Assembly (NCBI RefSeq): GCF_000368265.1
Contig: NZ_KB851219.1
Coordinates: forward strand, 2,288,484-2,352,483
DNA length: 64,000 nt
Source: Acinetobacter brisouisimilis
Lineage (GTDB): Bacteria > Pseudomonadota > Gammaproteobacteria > Pseudomonadales > Moraxellaceae
Direction: 5' to 3'
Within the stretch, counting starts at the first letter, position 1. The number at the start of each line of letters is the position of its first letter. A program made the position numbers and the translations under genes. Below the pieces are notes generated by a model. It saw only the letters and a list, made by a program, of their open reading frames with translations, had not been told where the DNA came from and did no database searches. Positions 1 through 9,079 of this stretch are shown here, piece after piece.

Positions 1-1122
1 GTTTTTCGAGAAAATCTGATCCAGATGAGCTTGATCACCAAAGCGCAGCACGGCTGTTGGATTACCCTGCATTTCAGGTAAATTCTGCTCGAATGGGTAC
101 GCAGATACTGTTTGATCGACTAGATAACGCTGTAAAGTCTGCTCCATCTGCCCCAACAAATGGCTAGGAATGATCGGCATATTCAGCAAATCATCAATAA
201 TGTCATAACGATAAGCGGCTTCTACTCGACCAATGCTATTTTGGCGCAGATCAATATAGGTTAAAGGCTGTGTCGCCAAAATCCAGATATGTGGCACATG
301 CTTTAATTCATTCTTGCTACCCAGTGCATAAATATCGGCAATCAACTGCTCAGATTGCCCATCGGGCTGGGTTTCCCAAGTAAAATCCAATTGATACAGT
401 GTATCTGACCAACGCAAGGGAGCATGTTTATAGTCTTCAGCATACAGCCAGCCATACTGTGTGGCCTGTTGTAACAGATTGGCTGGCAGACCTTTAAAAT
501 TTAAAGTATGGGAAGGTAACTGATTATTTTTTTGGGTATTTTGTGCAGTATATATCTCTTGAAACAACACACGTTCCTGCATGGTCGTATCAACATGAGC
601 ATTCAGGATATTGGCATAATTGGTATATTGTTTGGCTTCGCGAATTTCACCTTGTTTATTACGGCGCACCTTGTAGAGCTGCAGGCTCATTAAACCCGTT
701 TGTGGTTGACGCTCAACAATATAAATAAAATAGTTTTCTTCCAGAACCGACGTCATCTCTGGATGCACTTGCAAATGGTTCAGGGTTGACTCAAAACGCT
801 GTGACCATGCCGAACTGGCACTTTCAATCTGAGGAGGTGCAATCAAATGATGCTGTACGGCGTACTGAACAAGCGCTGCCCCATGTTTACAGTGATCACC
901 CACAGGGCAACTACAACGGCTTTGTAAGACCTGCTGTCGAGCAGCATCGAGAGTGACGCGAGTATGATAGGCAAACTGCCCCTTTACCTGTGCCTGAATC
1001 AGCCAACGGTTGGCCGACTGGGGTTGAACCGAAAGTTGTTCAGCATCTATCTCATTGATATAACCGCGACTACGCTCAATGGTCGCGCTATCAAAAGTTG
1101 AAAGTAGTTGAACAATCTTCAT
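1..1122 (-). CDS. SWIM zinc-finger SNF2-type helicase, N-terminal part (runs off window)
   Basis: The reading frame opens at an ATG (1120-1122) and stays open for 374 codons to the window edge, so the gene is partial. Around residues 88-100 it shows a SWIM zinc finger, CSCPVGDHCKH (CxC...CxH). In bacteria this arrangement of an N-terminal SWIM domain followed by several hundred uncharacterised residues is typical of SNF2/HepA-like DNA-dependent ATPases. The helicase motifs themselves would lie beyond position 1, so the helicase assignment is inferred from family architecture. Only the SWIM motif is seen directly. Confidence 0.65.
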   Translation of the reverse strand, partial: MKIVQLLSTFDSATIERSRGYINEIDAEQLSVQPQSANRWLIQAQVKGQFAYHTRVTLDAARQQVLQSRCSCPVGDHCKHGAALVQYAVQHHLIAPPQIESASSAWSQRFESTLNHLQVHPEMTSVLEENYFIYIVERQPQTGLMSLQLYKVRRNKQGEIREAKQYTNYANILNAHVDTTMQERVLFQEIYTAQNTQKNNQLPSHTLNFKGLPANLLQQATQYGWLYAEDYKHAPLRWSDTLYQLDFTWETQPDGQSEQLIADIYALGSKNELKHVPHIWILATQPLTYIDLRQNSIGRVEAAYRYDIIDDLLNMPIIPSHLLGQMEQTLQRYLVDQTVSAYPFEQNLPEMQGNPTAVLRFGDQAHLDQIFSKN

Positions 1123-1213
1123 ATTTCCCAAACATCATGACACTAAAAGAAAACGCAGGAAGCTATAGTAACGATATTGGCTTTAAAAGTGCATGCTTTT
1201 TTTGGCGAATAAA

Positions 1214-1245
1214 AAAATCTCTTACCGATTTGGGTAAGAGATTTT
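1214..1245. terminator. Bidirectional hairpin terminator between ssb and the helicase gene
   Basis: A perfect 13-bp stem (AAAATCTCTTACC at 1214-1226 with its complement at 1233-1245) encloses a 6-nt loop. It is flanked by A and T runs. It lies just past the ssb stop codon and would end ssb transcription. Confidence 0.75.
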
Positions 1246-1271
1246 GATTTTTGACTTGGCTATACAGTAAC

Positions 1272-1889
1272 TTAAAACGGTAAATCATCATCTAAGTCAG
1301 TCGGTGCTGGTGCCGCAGCTGGTTTTGGCTTAGCTGCTTGGTTGTTATTAAAACCACCTTGGGCATTGTTATTGCCTGCGCCATAGTTGTTGAAACCGCC
1401 GCCTTGGCTACCACCTTGCTGATTAAAGCCAGTATTTTGACCATAACCACCACTGTAGTTGTTATTACTATTAGCACCGCCTTGCTGATTATTATTGTTA
1501 AAACGCGGTTGACCATAACCTGAGTTATCGCCTGCGCCTTGTTCTGACTGACCACGGGTTGAATCCAGCATTTGCATCTGATCACCACGGATTTCAGTGC
1601 TGTAGCGCTCCTGACCGTTTTGATCTGTCCATTGGCGAGTACGCAGTGAGCCTTCAATATAGACTTTTGAACCTTTACGTAAATATTGCTGAGCAATTTC
1701 ACCTAAACGGTTATGCAATACAATACGATGCCATTCGGTTTGCTCTTTTCGCTCACCTGTACTTTTGTCTACCCAAGAATCACTCGTTGCAATTGAGAAC
1801 TGAGTTAACGACCCACCATTTGGAAAAGTCTTGGTTTCAGGATCTCGACCCAATGTACCGACCAAAATAACTTTATTGACACCACGCAT
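1272..1889 (-). CDS. ssb: Single-stranded DNA-binding protein
   Basis: This is a 205-residue SSB. Residues 1-110 form the OB fold, opening with [20 protein letters not shown], which is diagnostic of the family. Residues about 120-190 are a low-complexity linker rich in Gly, Asn and Gln. The C-terminal tip, DDDLPF, is the acidic peptide that binds SSB partner proteins such as exonuclease I, RecO and PriA. SSB binds single-stranded DNA as a tetramer during replication, recombination and repair. It lies 51 bp downstream of the yajR-like gene on the same strand and may share its transcript. The overlapping frames here are shadows caused by the repetitive linker. Confidence 0.97.
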   Translation of the reverse strand: MRGVNKVILVGTLGRDPETKTFPNGGSLTQFSIATSDSWVDKSTGERKEQTEWHRIVLHNRLGEIAQQYLRKGSKVYIEGSLRTRQWTDQNGQERYSTEIRGDQMQMLDSTRGQSEQGAGDNSGYGQPRFNNNNQQGGANSNNNYSGGYGQNTGFNQQGGSQGGGFNNYGAGNNNAQGGFNNNQAAKPKPAAAPAPTDLDDDLPF

Positions 1890-1940
1890 TCGCTACTATC
1901 TTCCTATATGTTTCTACGTTTTACTTTATAAGAGTTATCT

Positions 1941-3305
1941 TCAAATGACTAGCTCTTTCCCCAACAAGTGCGTTAAATGTTGTCGCGCAGTTTCATCTAG
2001 CTGCTTCTTATCCAGTTTTACATAGGCGACCTGCTCATCCAGCATGACCACCACTTCTTCAATACCATGAATTGCCAACAACTGGCTAGTCCATTCATCT
2101 GTTTGTTTACCCTCAGGCAAACGTAAAATGACTGAAGATAAATAACGTGGTTGCTGCAAACCAAAACTCACCAATGCCCAGATCATGGCAATCGCGGCAA
2201 GAATGCTCCAACCTGTTGAGGTATTATGTAACATTAATAATTGGCCGCCAAGTGTACCACCAAAAAATGCTCCCAAGAACTGGGCACTGGCATTTACTCC
2301 CATGGCGGTGGCTTTGGACTGAATCGGTGCAGCTTTAGACAACCAAGACGGTAACAATGCTTCCATGACATTAAATGCCACAAAGAAAATCCCTAAACCC
2401 AGTAGCAAGCTATATTTGGACTGATAACCAAAAACCAGTACCAGTAAACCCACAACGACACCAACAATTGCACCTAAAAAGATGCTACGCATTTTGCGGT
2501 ATTTCTCAGCAAGAATAATACTTGGGAAAGCACAAATCACACCGATCAGCAATAATGGCAAATACACCAAACCATGTTTTGCCAAAGGAATTTCAGCATA
2601 CTGGATCAGTTGCGATGGCACATAAATAAACATCGCAGTGAGCAACAAATGTAGCGAAAAAATCGAAAAATGCAGGCGGTTCAGGTCAGGCATTTTCAAT
2701 ACATGCTTAAGCTGCTTCAGATAACCATGCTGAAAATTACGATGATGACGTGTGGTTTTAGGCACCAATAGCAGCATAACTATGGCAGCAAGTCCCATAA
2801 TGGTGGTCACCCAAAACAGCCCTGAAATTCCCACCAAGTGCGTCAGCCACGGCCCAAGACTAAAGGCCACCACAAATGATAGCCCAATACTCATACCCAT
2901 AGCCGCCATGGCTTTGGTACGGTTTTCTTCACGGGTAACATCGGCAAGCAATGCCATCACCACTGCGGAAACCGCACCTGCCCCTGCAATCGCACGTCCT
3001 AAAATCACACCATAAATGGTATGTGACATCGCCGCAACTGCGCCACCCAAAGCAAACAATAACAAGCCGATGACCACCAAAGGTTTACGACTAAAACGAT
3101 CTGCCCACAAGCTAAACGGAATTTGTAAAATCGCTTGAGATAGCCCGTAAACACCTACGGCAAACCCAAGCAATGCAGGCGTTGCATATTGATATGTCTG
3201 CCCAGCCACTGCAAACACAGGAATAATCATGAACAATCCCAACATGCGTAATGCAAAAATACTGCTTAAGGCAAAAGTGGAACGGCGTTCTAAAGCATTC
3301 ATCAT
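1941..3305 (-). CDS. yajR: YajR-like MFS transporter with C-terminal YAM domain
   Basis: This is a 12-helix major facilitator. Residues 1-380 carry the MFS signature DRFSRKP after helix 2 and the stretch DVTREENRTKAMAAMG typical of YajR. The last ~65 residues (LPEGKQTDEW... to the end) match the small ferredoxin-like YAM domain that distinguishes E. coli YajR from other drug:H+ antiporters. The ATG pair at 3305/3302 is chosen as start. An upstream in-frame extension to 3371 overlaps the terminator of the preceding gene and lacks a ribosome site. The substrate is unknown; efflux is inferred from the family. Confidence 0.8.
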   Translation of the reverse strand: MMNALERRSTFALSSIFALRMLGLFMIIPVFAVAGQTYQYATPALLGFAVGVYGLSQAILQIPFSLWADRFSRKPLVVIGLLLFALGGAVAAMSHTIYGVILGRAIAGAGAVSAVVMALLADVTREENRTKAMAAMGMSIGLSFVVAFSLGPWLTHLVGISGLFWVTTIMGLAAIVMLLLVPKTTRHHRNFQHGYLKQLKHVLKMPDLNRLHFSIFSLHLLLTAMFIYVPSQLIQYAEIPLAKHGLVYLPLLLIGVICAFPSIILAEKYRKMRSIFLGAIVGVVVGLLVLVFGYQSKYSLLLGLGIFFVAFNVMEALLPSWLSKAAPIQSKATAMGVNASAQFLGAFFGGTLGGQLLMLHNTSTGWSILAAIAMIWALVSFGLQQPRYLSSVILRLPEGKQTDEWTSQLLAIHGIEEVVVMLDEQVAYVKLDKKQLDETARQHLTHLLGKELVI

Positions 3306-3354
3306 ATCAATCTGTAATCTCTTGGGGAAAACAAGCAAAGCATTAAAAATAAAA

Positions 3355-3381
3355 ATGGGGTACAACAGCATTGTACCCCAT
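3355..3381 (-). terminator. Terminator of the first DUF475 gene
   Basis: An 11-bp stem (ATGGGGTACAA, 3355-3365, with 3371-3381) has a 5-nt loop and is followed on the minus strand by a T-rich run. It sits between the DUF475 stop and the yajR start. Confidence 0.75.
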
Positions 3382-3409
3382 CATTTTATACATTTTCCTG
3401 AAATTTGCC

Positions 3410-4477
3410 TTAATCAATCAGCTGGCGTTTACTATATTGAATTGAGGCAATCACCGCCCAAACAATAAATGCTACACCAATCAGTCCTGTGACCACTTCA
3501 GGCACATGCACCCCTGTACCACTGGCCAACATAATCACGGCCAAAGCACCAATCGCATAATGCGCACCATGTTCCAAATAAACATAGGCTTCTAAAGTGC
3601 CTTTTTCGACCAGATAAATCGTCATGGAACGCACAAACATTGCACCAATTGCCAACCCGAGCATAATGATGATGACATCAGAAGTAATCGCAAATGCCCC
3701 GATCACCCCATCAAAACTAAAAGATGCATCCAGCACTTCCAGATACAAGAAGCCACCTAAACCTGCTTTGATCACGCCATTGGCAGCATTGCCTGAACTG
3801 CTGGCTTCTTCATCGACTTCAGGCTCACCCCCTAGTAAATGCCCAAGCACCTGCACACCGATATAAACCACAATGCCCCAAACCCCCGATAAAGTCACAG
3901 CTAAACGCTCGCTCTCGCTTACATTGTGTGCCATCACCAATAAGGCAATCAGCGTTAAAAATACTGACATGGCAGGGACATTGGCTAAGTTTGTCAGGCG
4001 TTTTTCAAGCCATTTGAACCAGTGCGTATCTTTTTCTGCATCAAGGAAGAAATTGAAAAACACCAGTGCCAAGAATGCACCACCAAATGCTGCAATTTCC
4101 GCATGATGTTCAATCAAACGCATCGAGTAATTTTTCGGATCATTGAGCGCCATACTGACCACATCCATCATGTTCATGTTAGCCGTCACTGCGACAATCA
4201 CAATCGGGAACACCAGACGCATACCGAACACCGCAATAATCATCCCGAGTGTAAGGAAAATCATTTTCCAGAAATGATCCCAACTCCGCAGTACCGATGC
4301 ATTGACCACGGCGTTATCGAAAGATAAAGACACTTCCATAATCGCCAAAATGGCAGTTACCGAAAGCGCCTGTAGCATGGTCGAAACCCCAGCTTCAGGG
4401 CCATGCGTGAAGCCCCAGTACGCTGCAATTCCCAAACAGATGATGCTGAAAATAAATGAGAAACGAAAATGTTTCAT
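3410..4477 (-). CDS. DUF475 family TerC-like integral membrane protein (copy 1)
   Basis: The protein has 355 residues with eight to nine hydrophobic segments. Conserved acidic motifs within membranes (EVSLSFDNAVVNASVL near residue 47 and EVLDASFSFDGVIGAFAIT near 247) resemble the paired ExSLSxDN motifs of TerC/Alx metal transporters. Pfam groups DUF475 with TerC. A close paralogue lies inside the Ter operon at 21663-22742. A role in metal-ion export or membrane stress is inferred from the family. This copy stands alone, and its ribosome-binding region is made of three tandem AGGTC units. Confidence 0.8.
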   Translation of the reverse strand: MKHFRFSFIFSIICLGIAAYWGFTHGPEAGVSTMLQALSVTAILAIMEVSLSFDNAVVNASVLRSWDHFWKMIFLTLGMIIAVFGMRLVFPIVIVAVTANMNMMDVVSMALNDPKNYSMRLIEHHAEIAAFGGAFLALVFFNFFLDAEKDTHWFKWLEKRLTNLANVPAMSVFLTLIALLVMAHNVSESERLAVTLSGVWGIVVYIGVQVLGHLLGGEPEVDEEASSSGNAANGVIKAGLGGFLYLEVLDASFSFDGVIGAFAITSDVIIIMLGLAIGAMFVRSMTIYLVEKGTLEAYVYLEHGAHYAIGALAVIMLASGTGVHVPEVVTGLIGVAFIVWAVIASIQYSKRQLID

Positions 4478-4480
4478 GAA

Positions 4481-4495
4481 CTGACCTGACCTGAC
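4481..4495 (-). repeat. Tandem pentanucleotide (CTGAC)3 in the leader of the DUF475 gene
   Basis: Three exact copies of CTGAC (GTCAG on the coding strand) end 3 nt before the ATG at 4477, so the Shine-Dalgarno-like AGG is repeated. Loss or gain of a unit would shift the distance from the ribosome site to the start. Confidence 0.8.
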
Positions 4496-4630
4496 CTATA
4501 AAAAATAAAAAGTACATGCTGTTTGCGCACGTATCAGAAAATATTAATCAATATTATACGCGCTTCTGTTTTTTTACCTATTTAAAAAAAACACGCTATA
4601 TTGCAGTTTTCGCATCATCGTGGAGTGACC

Positions 4631-5305
4631 ATGCGTTTTTCAGAGCAGCTCTGGCAGAACAACCTTGCCTTATACCAAAAAATTGTCCAGCATCCATTTA
4701 ACCAAGAGTTGGCGCAGGGCACGCTCAAATCGGAAGCTTTTCAACATTATATTATTCAGGACTCACATTACTTACTGGCATATGGGCGCATTCTTGCGGT
4801 CGCAGCAGCCAAAGCCTTTGACGCCGATGACATCATGCAGTTTTCGGAAGGCGCAAAAATTGCGATTATTGTGGAGCGTAGTTTACATGCTGGCTTTATG
4901 CAGCAGTTTGGGATTAGCCCTGAACAGTTTGCCAATACACCATTGAGTTTGGCTTGCCACCATTACACCTCTTTTTTACTGGCAACAGCATGGTCAGAAA
5001 GCTATCCTGTGGTACTGGCCGCCTTACTGCCTTGTTTCTGGATTTATGCCGAAGTGGGATTGGCAATTGTTGAAAACTCGGCTGCCAACAACCCCTATCA
5101 GGCATGGATTGACACTTATGCAGGCGAAGAGTTCCATGCTGCGGTACGTAATGTGATTGCCACGATTGATAAAGTTGCTGCGCGCTGTGATGCCGACACA
5201 CTTGCCAAAATGCAGCAGGTCTACCGTCGTGGTGCTGAGCTCGAATGGCTATTTTGGGACAGTGCCTATCATCAACAACACTGGCCTGGACTCGATCCTG
5301 TCTAA
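4631..5305 (+). CDS. tenA: TenA-type thiaminase II / aminopyrimidine aminohydrolase
   Basis: The protein has 224 residues, the usual TenA length. Family features include YIIQDSHYLLAYGR near residue 40 (with the substrate-binding Asp), LLPCFWIYAEVG near 135 (catalytic Cys and Tyr) and ELEWLFWD near 206 (the conserved Glu). TenA hydrolyses the aminopyrimidine of degraded thiamine so that the HMP ring can be salvaged. The ATG at 4631 is chosen because GTGGAGTG lies just upstream; an in-frame start 30 nt earlier has no ribosome site. I found no THI-box-like TPP riboswitch upstream. Confidence 0.92.
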   Translation: MRFSEQLWQNNLALYQKIVQHPFNQELAQGTLKSEAFQHYIIQDSHYLLAYGRILAVAAAKAFDADDIMQFSEGAKIAIIVERSLHAGFMQQFGISPEQFANTPLSLACHHYTSFLLATAWSESYPVVLAALLPCFWIYAEVGLAIVENSAANNPYQAWIDTYAGEEFHAAVRNVIATIDKVAARCDADTLAKMQQVYRRGAELEWLFWDSAYHQQHWPGLDPV

Positions 5306-5311
5306 TCGTAT

Positions 5312-5336
5312 AGCGCCATATTCTGGCGCTTTTTTA
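5312..5336 (+). terminator. tenA terminator
   Basis: A 7-bp stem AGCGCCA/TGGCGCT (5312-5318 and 5324-5330) is followed by a run of T. Confidence 0.85.
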
Positions 5337-5355
5337 AGCTGTCATATATCTGTAA

Positions 5356-5384
5356 TTGCATATATATGGATATTCATATATAAA
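5356..5384 (+). promoter_or_regulatory. ars promoter with ArsR-type operator in the spacer
   Basis: A -35 TTGCAT (5356-5361) and a -10 TATAAA (5379-5384) are 17 bp apart. The palindrome ATATATG-N6-CATATAT (5362-5381) fills the spacer, with another CATATAT half-site at 5343-5349. AT-rich dyads overlapping the promoter are typical ArsR/SmtB operators. The assignment to ArsR rests on position, 37 bp before arsC. Confidence 0.6.
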
Positions 5385-5417
5385 GATGCTTATCTGCCAT
5401 ATACTGAAGTTTTTGAT

Positions 5418-5849
5418 ATGTCGACCAGCATCAAGATTTACCACAACCCTGCTTGTGGAACATCGCGTAACACGCTCGCCCTGATTAAAAATACAGGCAT
5501 AGAACCTGAAATCATTGAATATCTTAAAAATCCACCAAGCAAAGAACAGCTAATTCAACTGATTCACGATGCAGGCTTAAGCGTGCGTGAAGCCTTGCGT
5601 CAAAATGTCGAACCGTACATAACTTTGCAACTTGAACAGAGTCACTGGTCAGATGATGCCTTGCTGTATTTCATGTTGCAGTACCCAATTTTAATTAACC
5701 GCCCCTTTGTTGTAACTGAAAAAGGTACACGCCTGTGCCGCCCGTCTGAAGTGGTACTGGAGATTTTACCTTTACCGCAGCTTGGTGCTTTTTATAAAGA
5801 AGATGGCGAACAGATTATTGATGAACATGGGCAATGTGTCTCAGGTTAA
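5418..5849 (+). CDS. arsC: Arsenate reductase, glutaredoxin-coupled ArsC
   Basis: The 143-residue protein starts at ATG 5418. The N-terminal IYHNPACGTSRNTL contains the catalytic Cys and the anion loop of plasmid R773-type ArsC, which reduces arsenate to arsenite using glutathione and glutaredoxin. The segment RPFVVTEKGTRLCRPSE carries conserved arginines of the active site. A longer open frame reaching back into tenA is spurious. It is the first gene of an arsC-arsR-acr3 operon; arsR follows 4 bp later. Confidence 0.93.
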   Translation: MSTSIKIYHNPACGTSRNTLALIKNTGIEPEIIEYLKNPPSKEQLIQLIHDAGLSVREALRQNVEPYITLQLEQSHWSDDALLYFMLQYPILINRPFVVTEKGTRLCRPSEVVLEILPLPQLGAFYKEDGEQIIDEHGQCVSG

Positions 5850-5853
5850 AAAT

Positions 5854-6165
5854 ATGGATCAAGTACAATTTTTTAAATGCCTTGCCGATGAAACCCGCCT
5901 CAATCTGGTGTTATTGGTCACACAACACCAAGAGTTATGTGTCTGTGACCTGACTGAAAAATTACAACTCAGCCAGCCAAAAATTTCACGGCATCTGGCG
6001 CTGCTACGTAATCAGGGAATTTTACAAGACCGCCGTAAGGGGCAATGGGTGTATTACCGTCTGCATGAGCAATTGCCTACATGGTGTCGTGAGATTTTAG
6101 CGTTGTTGCAGCAAAACAATGCCTTCCCCGCAGCCACTTCAACCGCAGTGCATTGCTGTGATTAA
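5854..6165 (+). CDS. arsR: ArsR/SmtB-family arsenite-responsive repressor
   Basis: The 103-residue winged-helix repressor is read from ATG 5854. The metalloid-binding motif ELCVCDL (CxC, as in R773 ArsR) lies in helix 3, followed by the recognition helix in [17 protein letters not shown]. It should bind the ars operator and release it on binding arsenite. It lies between arsC and acr3, with short gaps on both sides. An extra Cys pair closes the C-terminus (HCCD), which could join metalloid binding, though this is only an inference. Confidence 0.92.
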   Translation: MDQVQFFKCLADETRLNLVLLVTQHQELCVCDLTEKLQLSQPKISRHLALLRNQGILQDRRKGQWVYYRLHEQLPTWCREILALLQQNNAFPAATSTAVHCCD

Positions 6166-6173
6166 TTTCTTAC

Positions 6174-7232
6174 ATGATGTTTGCTATGACTCAATCTCGT
6201 TTATCATTTCTTGATCGCAATCTGACTCTGTGGATTTTTCTAGCTATGGGGCTAGGGATTGCCATTTCACAGTTTTTCCCACAAGCCTCTACCGCCCTCA
6301 ATCATTTAAGTGTCGGTTCAGTCAATCTGCCAATTGCAGTTGGCTTAATTTTAATGATGTATCCACCACTGGCAAAAGTAGACTATGCTGCCCTGCCTGA
6401 AATTTTTAAGGACAAGAAAACCCTTGCCCTGTCTTTAATTCAGAACTGGCTGATCGCCCCGATTCTAATGTTTGCTTTGGCCGTGATTTTTCTGCATGAC
6501 TCGCCGAGCTATATGACAGGGCTGATTCTGATTGGGTTGGCACGCTGTATTGCCATGGTACTGGTCTGGAATGGTTTGGCCTGTGGCGACAACCAATATG
6601 TTGCAGCACTGGTCGCATTTAACAGTCTGTTTCAAATCCTGTTTTTTAGTACTTATGCGTGGTTCTTTCTCAGCTTTTTACCGCCGTATTTTGGTCTAAA
6701 AGGGCAAGTGATTGATGTCAGCTTTCTCGACATTAGCCAAGCGGTGCTGACTTATTTGGGCATTCCATTTTTCGCAGGTTTTCTAACCCGTAGCATTCTG
6801 GTCAAAGCTAAAGGTTTAAGCTGGTATCAAAACCAGTTTCTACCGAAAATCAGCCCGATTAGTCTAGTGGCATTGCTGTTGACTATTGTTGCCATGTTTA
6901 GCCTCAAAGGTGGAGAAGTGCTGAGCTTGCCAAGCGATGTACTGCGGATTGCCATTCCGTTAACCATTTATTTTATCGTGATGTTTTTCCTTAGTTTTGC
7001 CATGAGTAAATGGCTCGGCAACAACTATGCACGCAGCACGGCAATTTCATTTACCGCGGCAGGCAATAACTTTGAACTAGCACTTGCAGTGGCAGTGGCA
7101 ACTTTTGGTCTTGCATCACCTGTCGCTTTTACCACGGTGATTGGCCCACTGGTGGAAGTACCTGTCCTGATCTCGCTGGTCAGTGTCAGCTTTTGGATTC
7201 GTAAAAAATTCTTTGGACATGAATTGAGCTAG
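6174..7232 (+). CDS. acr3: Arsenite efflux permease of the ACR3 family
   Basis: The protein has 352 residues and ten hydrophobic segments. The ACR3 hallmark [13 protein letters not shown] (essential Cys in helix 4) is present, as is the conserved helix-9 region [15 protein letters not shown]. It exports As(III) driven by the proton motive force, completing ArsC and ArsR. It starts 8 bp after arsR; a second ATG at 6186 is also possible. No arsH or arsD is seen. A 7242-7275 stem (AAGGCAGTCGC and complement) after the stop may terminate the operon. Confidence 0.93.
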   Translation: MMFAMTQSRLSFLDRNLTLWIFLAMGLGIAISQFFPQASTALNHLSVGSVNLPIAVGLILMMYPPLAKVDYAALPEIFKDKKTLALSLIQNWLIAPILMFALAVIFLHDSPSYMTGLILIGLARCIAMVLVWNGLACGDNQYVAALVAFNSLFQILFFSTYAWFFLSFLPPYFGLKGQVIDVSFLDISQAVLTYLGIPFFAGFLTRSILVKAKGLSWYQNQFLPKISPISLVALLLTIVAMFSLKGGEVLSLPSDVLRIAIPLTIYFIVMFFLSFAMSKWLGNNYARSTAISFTAAGNNFELALAVAVATFGLASPVAFTTVIGPLVEVPVLISLVSVSFWIRKKFFGHELS

Positions 7233-7241
7233 ATTCAATCC

Positions 7242-7275
7242 AAGGCAGTCGCATAGAGGCCACAGCGACTGCCTT
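7242..7275 (+). terminator. Probable ars operon terminator hairpin
   Basis: An 11-bp perfect stem (7242-7252 with 7265-7275) has a 12-nt loop. The following sequence is only moderately T-rich, so efficiency is uncertain. Confidence 0.55.
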
Positions 7276-7594
7276 GCCCCTTCTTGTTCTGATCCATCTG
7301 TTGTTCATGCCTGCAAGGATTTTTGAAACTGGTAGGCTGGATAATACATGCGTTTTATAAACATATTAATAAACGCAGTTTGCAATATAAAATAATGATT
7401 TTATAGCATTTTTTTAAACTACACCTATGCTGAACACAGTATTGTTCTGCTGTATACTGCTCCGATTTTTATGGGCTGACATTAGCATTACCGACTGCCA
7501 AGCGAATGGCTGAACCGTATGCAATGGCTCAGTCTTGACATCACTTTTTGCAGATTGCTGCTGGCATTTTTATAGAATGATCAGGGCAGCCGAC

Positions 7595-7715
7595 ATGACA
7601 TGCAATAGATTTTATGGGACGCTGTTTAGCGTGATCCTGCTGCATGAACAGGTTGCAATAAACTTTATTGTCGGCGCAGGGATTGTATTTCAGGACATTT
7701 CAATCATGAACTTTT
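7595..7715 (+). pseudogene. Possible remnant of a DMT/EamA transporter C-terminus
   Basis: The translated stretch YGTLFSVILLHEQVAIN followed by FIVGAGIVF resembles the last two helices of EamA permeases, where a conserved Gly/His-Glu pair precedes the final membrane segment. There is no upstream body of such a gene and the frame is interrupted on both sides, so it would be a decayed fragment. The 500-bp gap 7233-7733 otherwise shows AT-rich sequence and no further gene. Similarity is judged by eye only. Confidence 0.3.
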
Positions 7716-7733
7716 TTCTCGGCGAGGCAGCAC

Positions 7734-8594
7734 ATGAATTCACAACTTTTTGCCGCAGGCTGCATGTTGCTCTCAATGGCATCTTATCAGGTCAGCGCTA
7801 GTTTTGCCAAACAACTATTTGAACATCTCAGTCCATTAAGTGTGACCTTATTTCGGCTGTGTTTTGCCTCGATAATTGTGATTGTGGTGTTTCGTTCATG
7901 GCGTATTTTGCCGAAATTCAAAACACTCAAATGGCGTGATCTGTTGTGCTATAGCATCTCATTGGGGCTCATGAACCTGTTATTTTATAGCTCACTCAGC
8001 CATCTACCTTTGGGTCTTGCAGTAGGTTTAGAGTTTATTGGCCCTTTGGGTTTGGCACTGTGTTCCATTCAGAGTCGTCGTGACTTGATTTGGGTATTTT
8101 GCTCGATCTTAGGCATTATTCTGATTATTCCGTGGGGTGGGCACAGTGCGGACTTTTCATATCTAGGCATGTGCCTTGCGATTGGTGCGGGACTGTTTTG
8201 GGCAGCGTATATTTATTTTGGACACAAAGTGGTTCGGCAAAATATCGGCATCCATATGCTCAGTATTGCCATTAGTTTTTCAGCAATCATGTTATTGCCT
8301 ATTGAACTGTGGCAACACCCCGATGAACTGTTCGCTGTGCAGTATTGGTGGCTTGGTTTAGTGATTGCAATTTTAGCGACAGCAATCCCTTATGCCCTTG
8401 ATTTGGTGGCACTAAAACATTTGGCACGACTGCGTTATAGTATTTTGACCAGTTTATCGCCTGTTGTCGCAGCATTAACAGGTTATGTTTTACTGTCCGA
8501 ACAACTCAGCCTTTTTCAATGGATTGCGTTATTGTTGATTGTTACGGCATCGATTGGGATTGCGGTGACAGGTCGTCAACACAGCGAGCTTTAA
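7734..8594 (+). CDS. rhtA: RhtA-like EamA-family exporter
   Basis: The 286-residue protein has ten predicted membrane helices made of two EamA repeats. Matches to E. coli RhtA (threonine/homoserine exporter) include MASYQVSASFAKQLF at the N-terminus, the FYSSLSHLPLGLAVGLEFIGPL segment near residue 84, and TAIPYALDLVALKHL near 220. Amino-acid export is the family role; the actual substrate is not shown. It ends 4 nt inside the convergent glpM gene. Confidence 0.75.
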   Translation: MNSQLFAAGCMLLSMASYQVSASFAKQLFEHLSPLSVTLFRLCFASIIVIVVFRSWRILPKFKTLKWRDLLCYSISLGLMNLLFYSSLSHLPLGLAVGLEFIGPLGLALCSIQSRRDLIWVFCSILGIILIIPWGGHSADFSYLGMCLAIGAGLFWAAYIYFGHKVVRQNIGIHMLSIAISFSAIMLLPIELWQHPDELFAVQYWWLGLVIAILATAIPYALDLVALKHLARLRYSILTSLSPVVAALTGYVLLSEQLSLFQWIALLLIVTASIGIAVTGRQHSEL

Positions 8595-8929
8595 GCCCAC
8601 AAATACCAACCATACAGTAAAATACCTGCCGCAATTGTCCATGCCAGTGTTGCCAGACTTAAACAGCTCAGCACTGACATTTGGGTGGCAAGTAGATACA
8701 CCATGATCAAATACACGGCATACGGAATCAGCGACCATAAACCAAATAAAGCCGTACGGCGCAGCGCATCTGCCCCCTGTTGCTGAAAAACAATCACATG
8801 CGCAATCAGAGCAAAGGTCGGAAATAATGGCACCAGACCTGCAATATAAAACGCCTTGCTTTTCGACAGTATTGAAATAAGCAACACGACCAGTGCACCC
8901 AAGGTACATTTAAATACTAACGCCCACAT
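8591..8929 (-). CDS. glpM: GlpM family membrane protein
   Basis: The protein has 112 residues from ATG 8929, preceded by a GAAAGGACG ribosome site; the longer frame to 9031 runs into the divergent promoter. Four hydrophobic segments and the stretch SKSKAFYIAGLVPLFPTFAL match the GlpM family, named from Pseudomonas aeruginosa where it affects alginate production. Its biochemical function is unknown. Confidence 0.75.
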   Translation of the reverse strand: MWALVFKCTLGALVVLLISILSKSKAFYIAGLVPLFPTFALIAHVIVFQQQGADALRRTALFGLWSLIPYAVYLIMVYLLATQMSVLSCLSLATLAWTIAAGILLYGWYLWA

Positions 8930-9040
8930 CGTCCTTTCACCGCTTAATGTTCTTCGCATGCATTTTACAAAGAATTGAGTGATTGCCCATGTTTTATTGC
9001 AATCCGTGCTTGCTTTTGCAGCAACAATCAACCAGCATAT

Positions 9041-9059
9041 AAATAATAATCATTATCAA
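9041..9059. promoter_or_regulatory. Fur box upstream of the 9080 gene
   Basis: The 19-bp site (AATAATAATCATTATCAAT core) is read on the minus strand as a close match to the Fur consensus GATAATGATAATCATTATC. It lies 20 bp before the ATG at 9080 and just downstream of a plausible -10 (ATAAAT), a position expected to repress transcription in iron-replete cells. Confidence 0.65.
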
Positions 9060-9079
9060 TTATTATTTGAGATGAGCTT

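Noticed and set aside
1292-1702. Long frame overlapping ssb
   Set aside because: It is an out-of-frame shadow of the repetitive ssb linker.
4478-4630. TPP riboswitch before tenA
   Set aside because: No THI-box consensus such as CTGAGA with paired downstream elements is present in the 150-bp gap.
5157-5417. N-terminal extension of arsC into tenA
   Set aside because: It would overlap tenA, its terminator and the ars promoter; the ArsC fold begins at ATG 5418.
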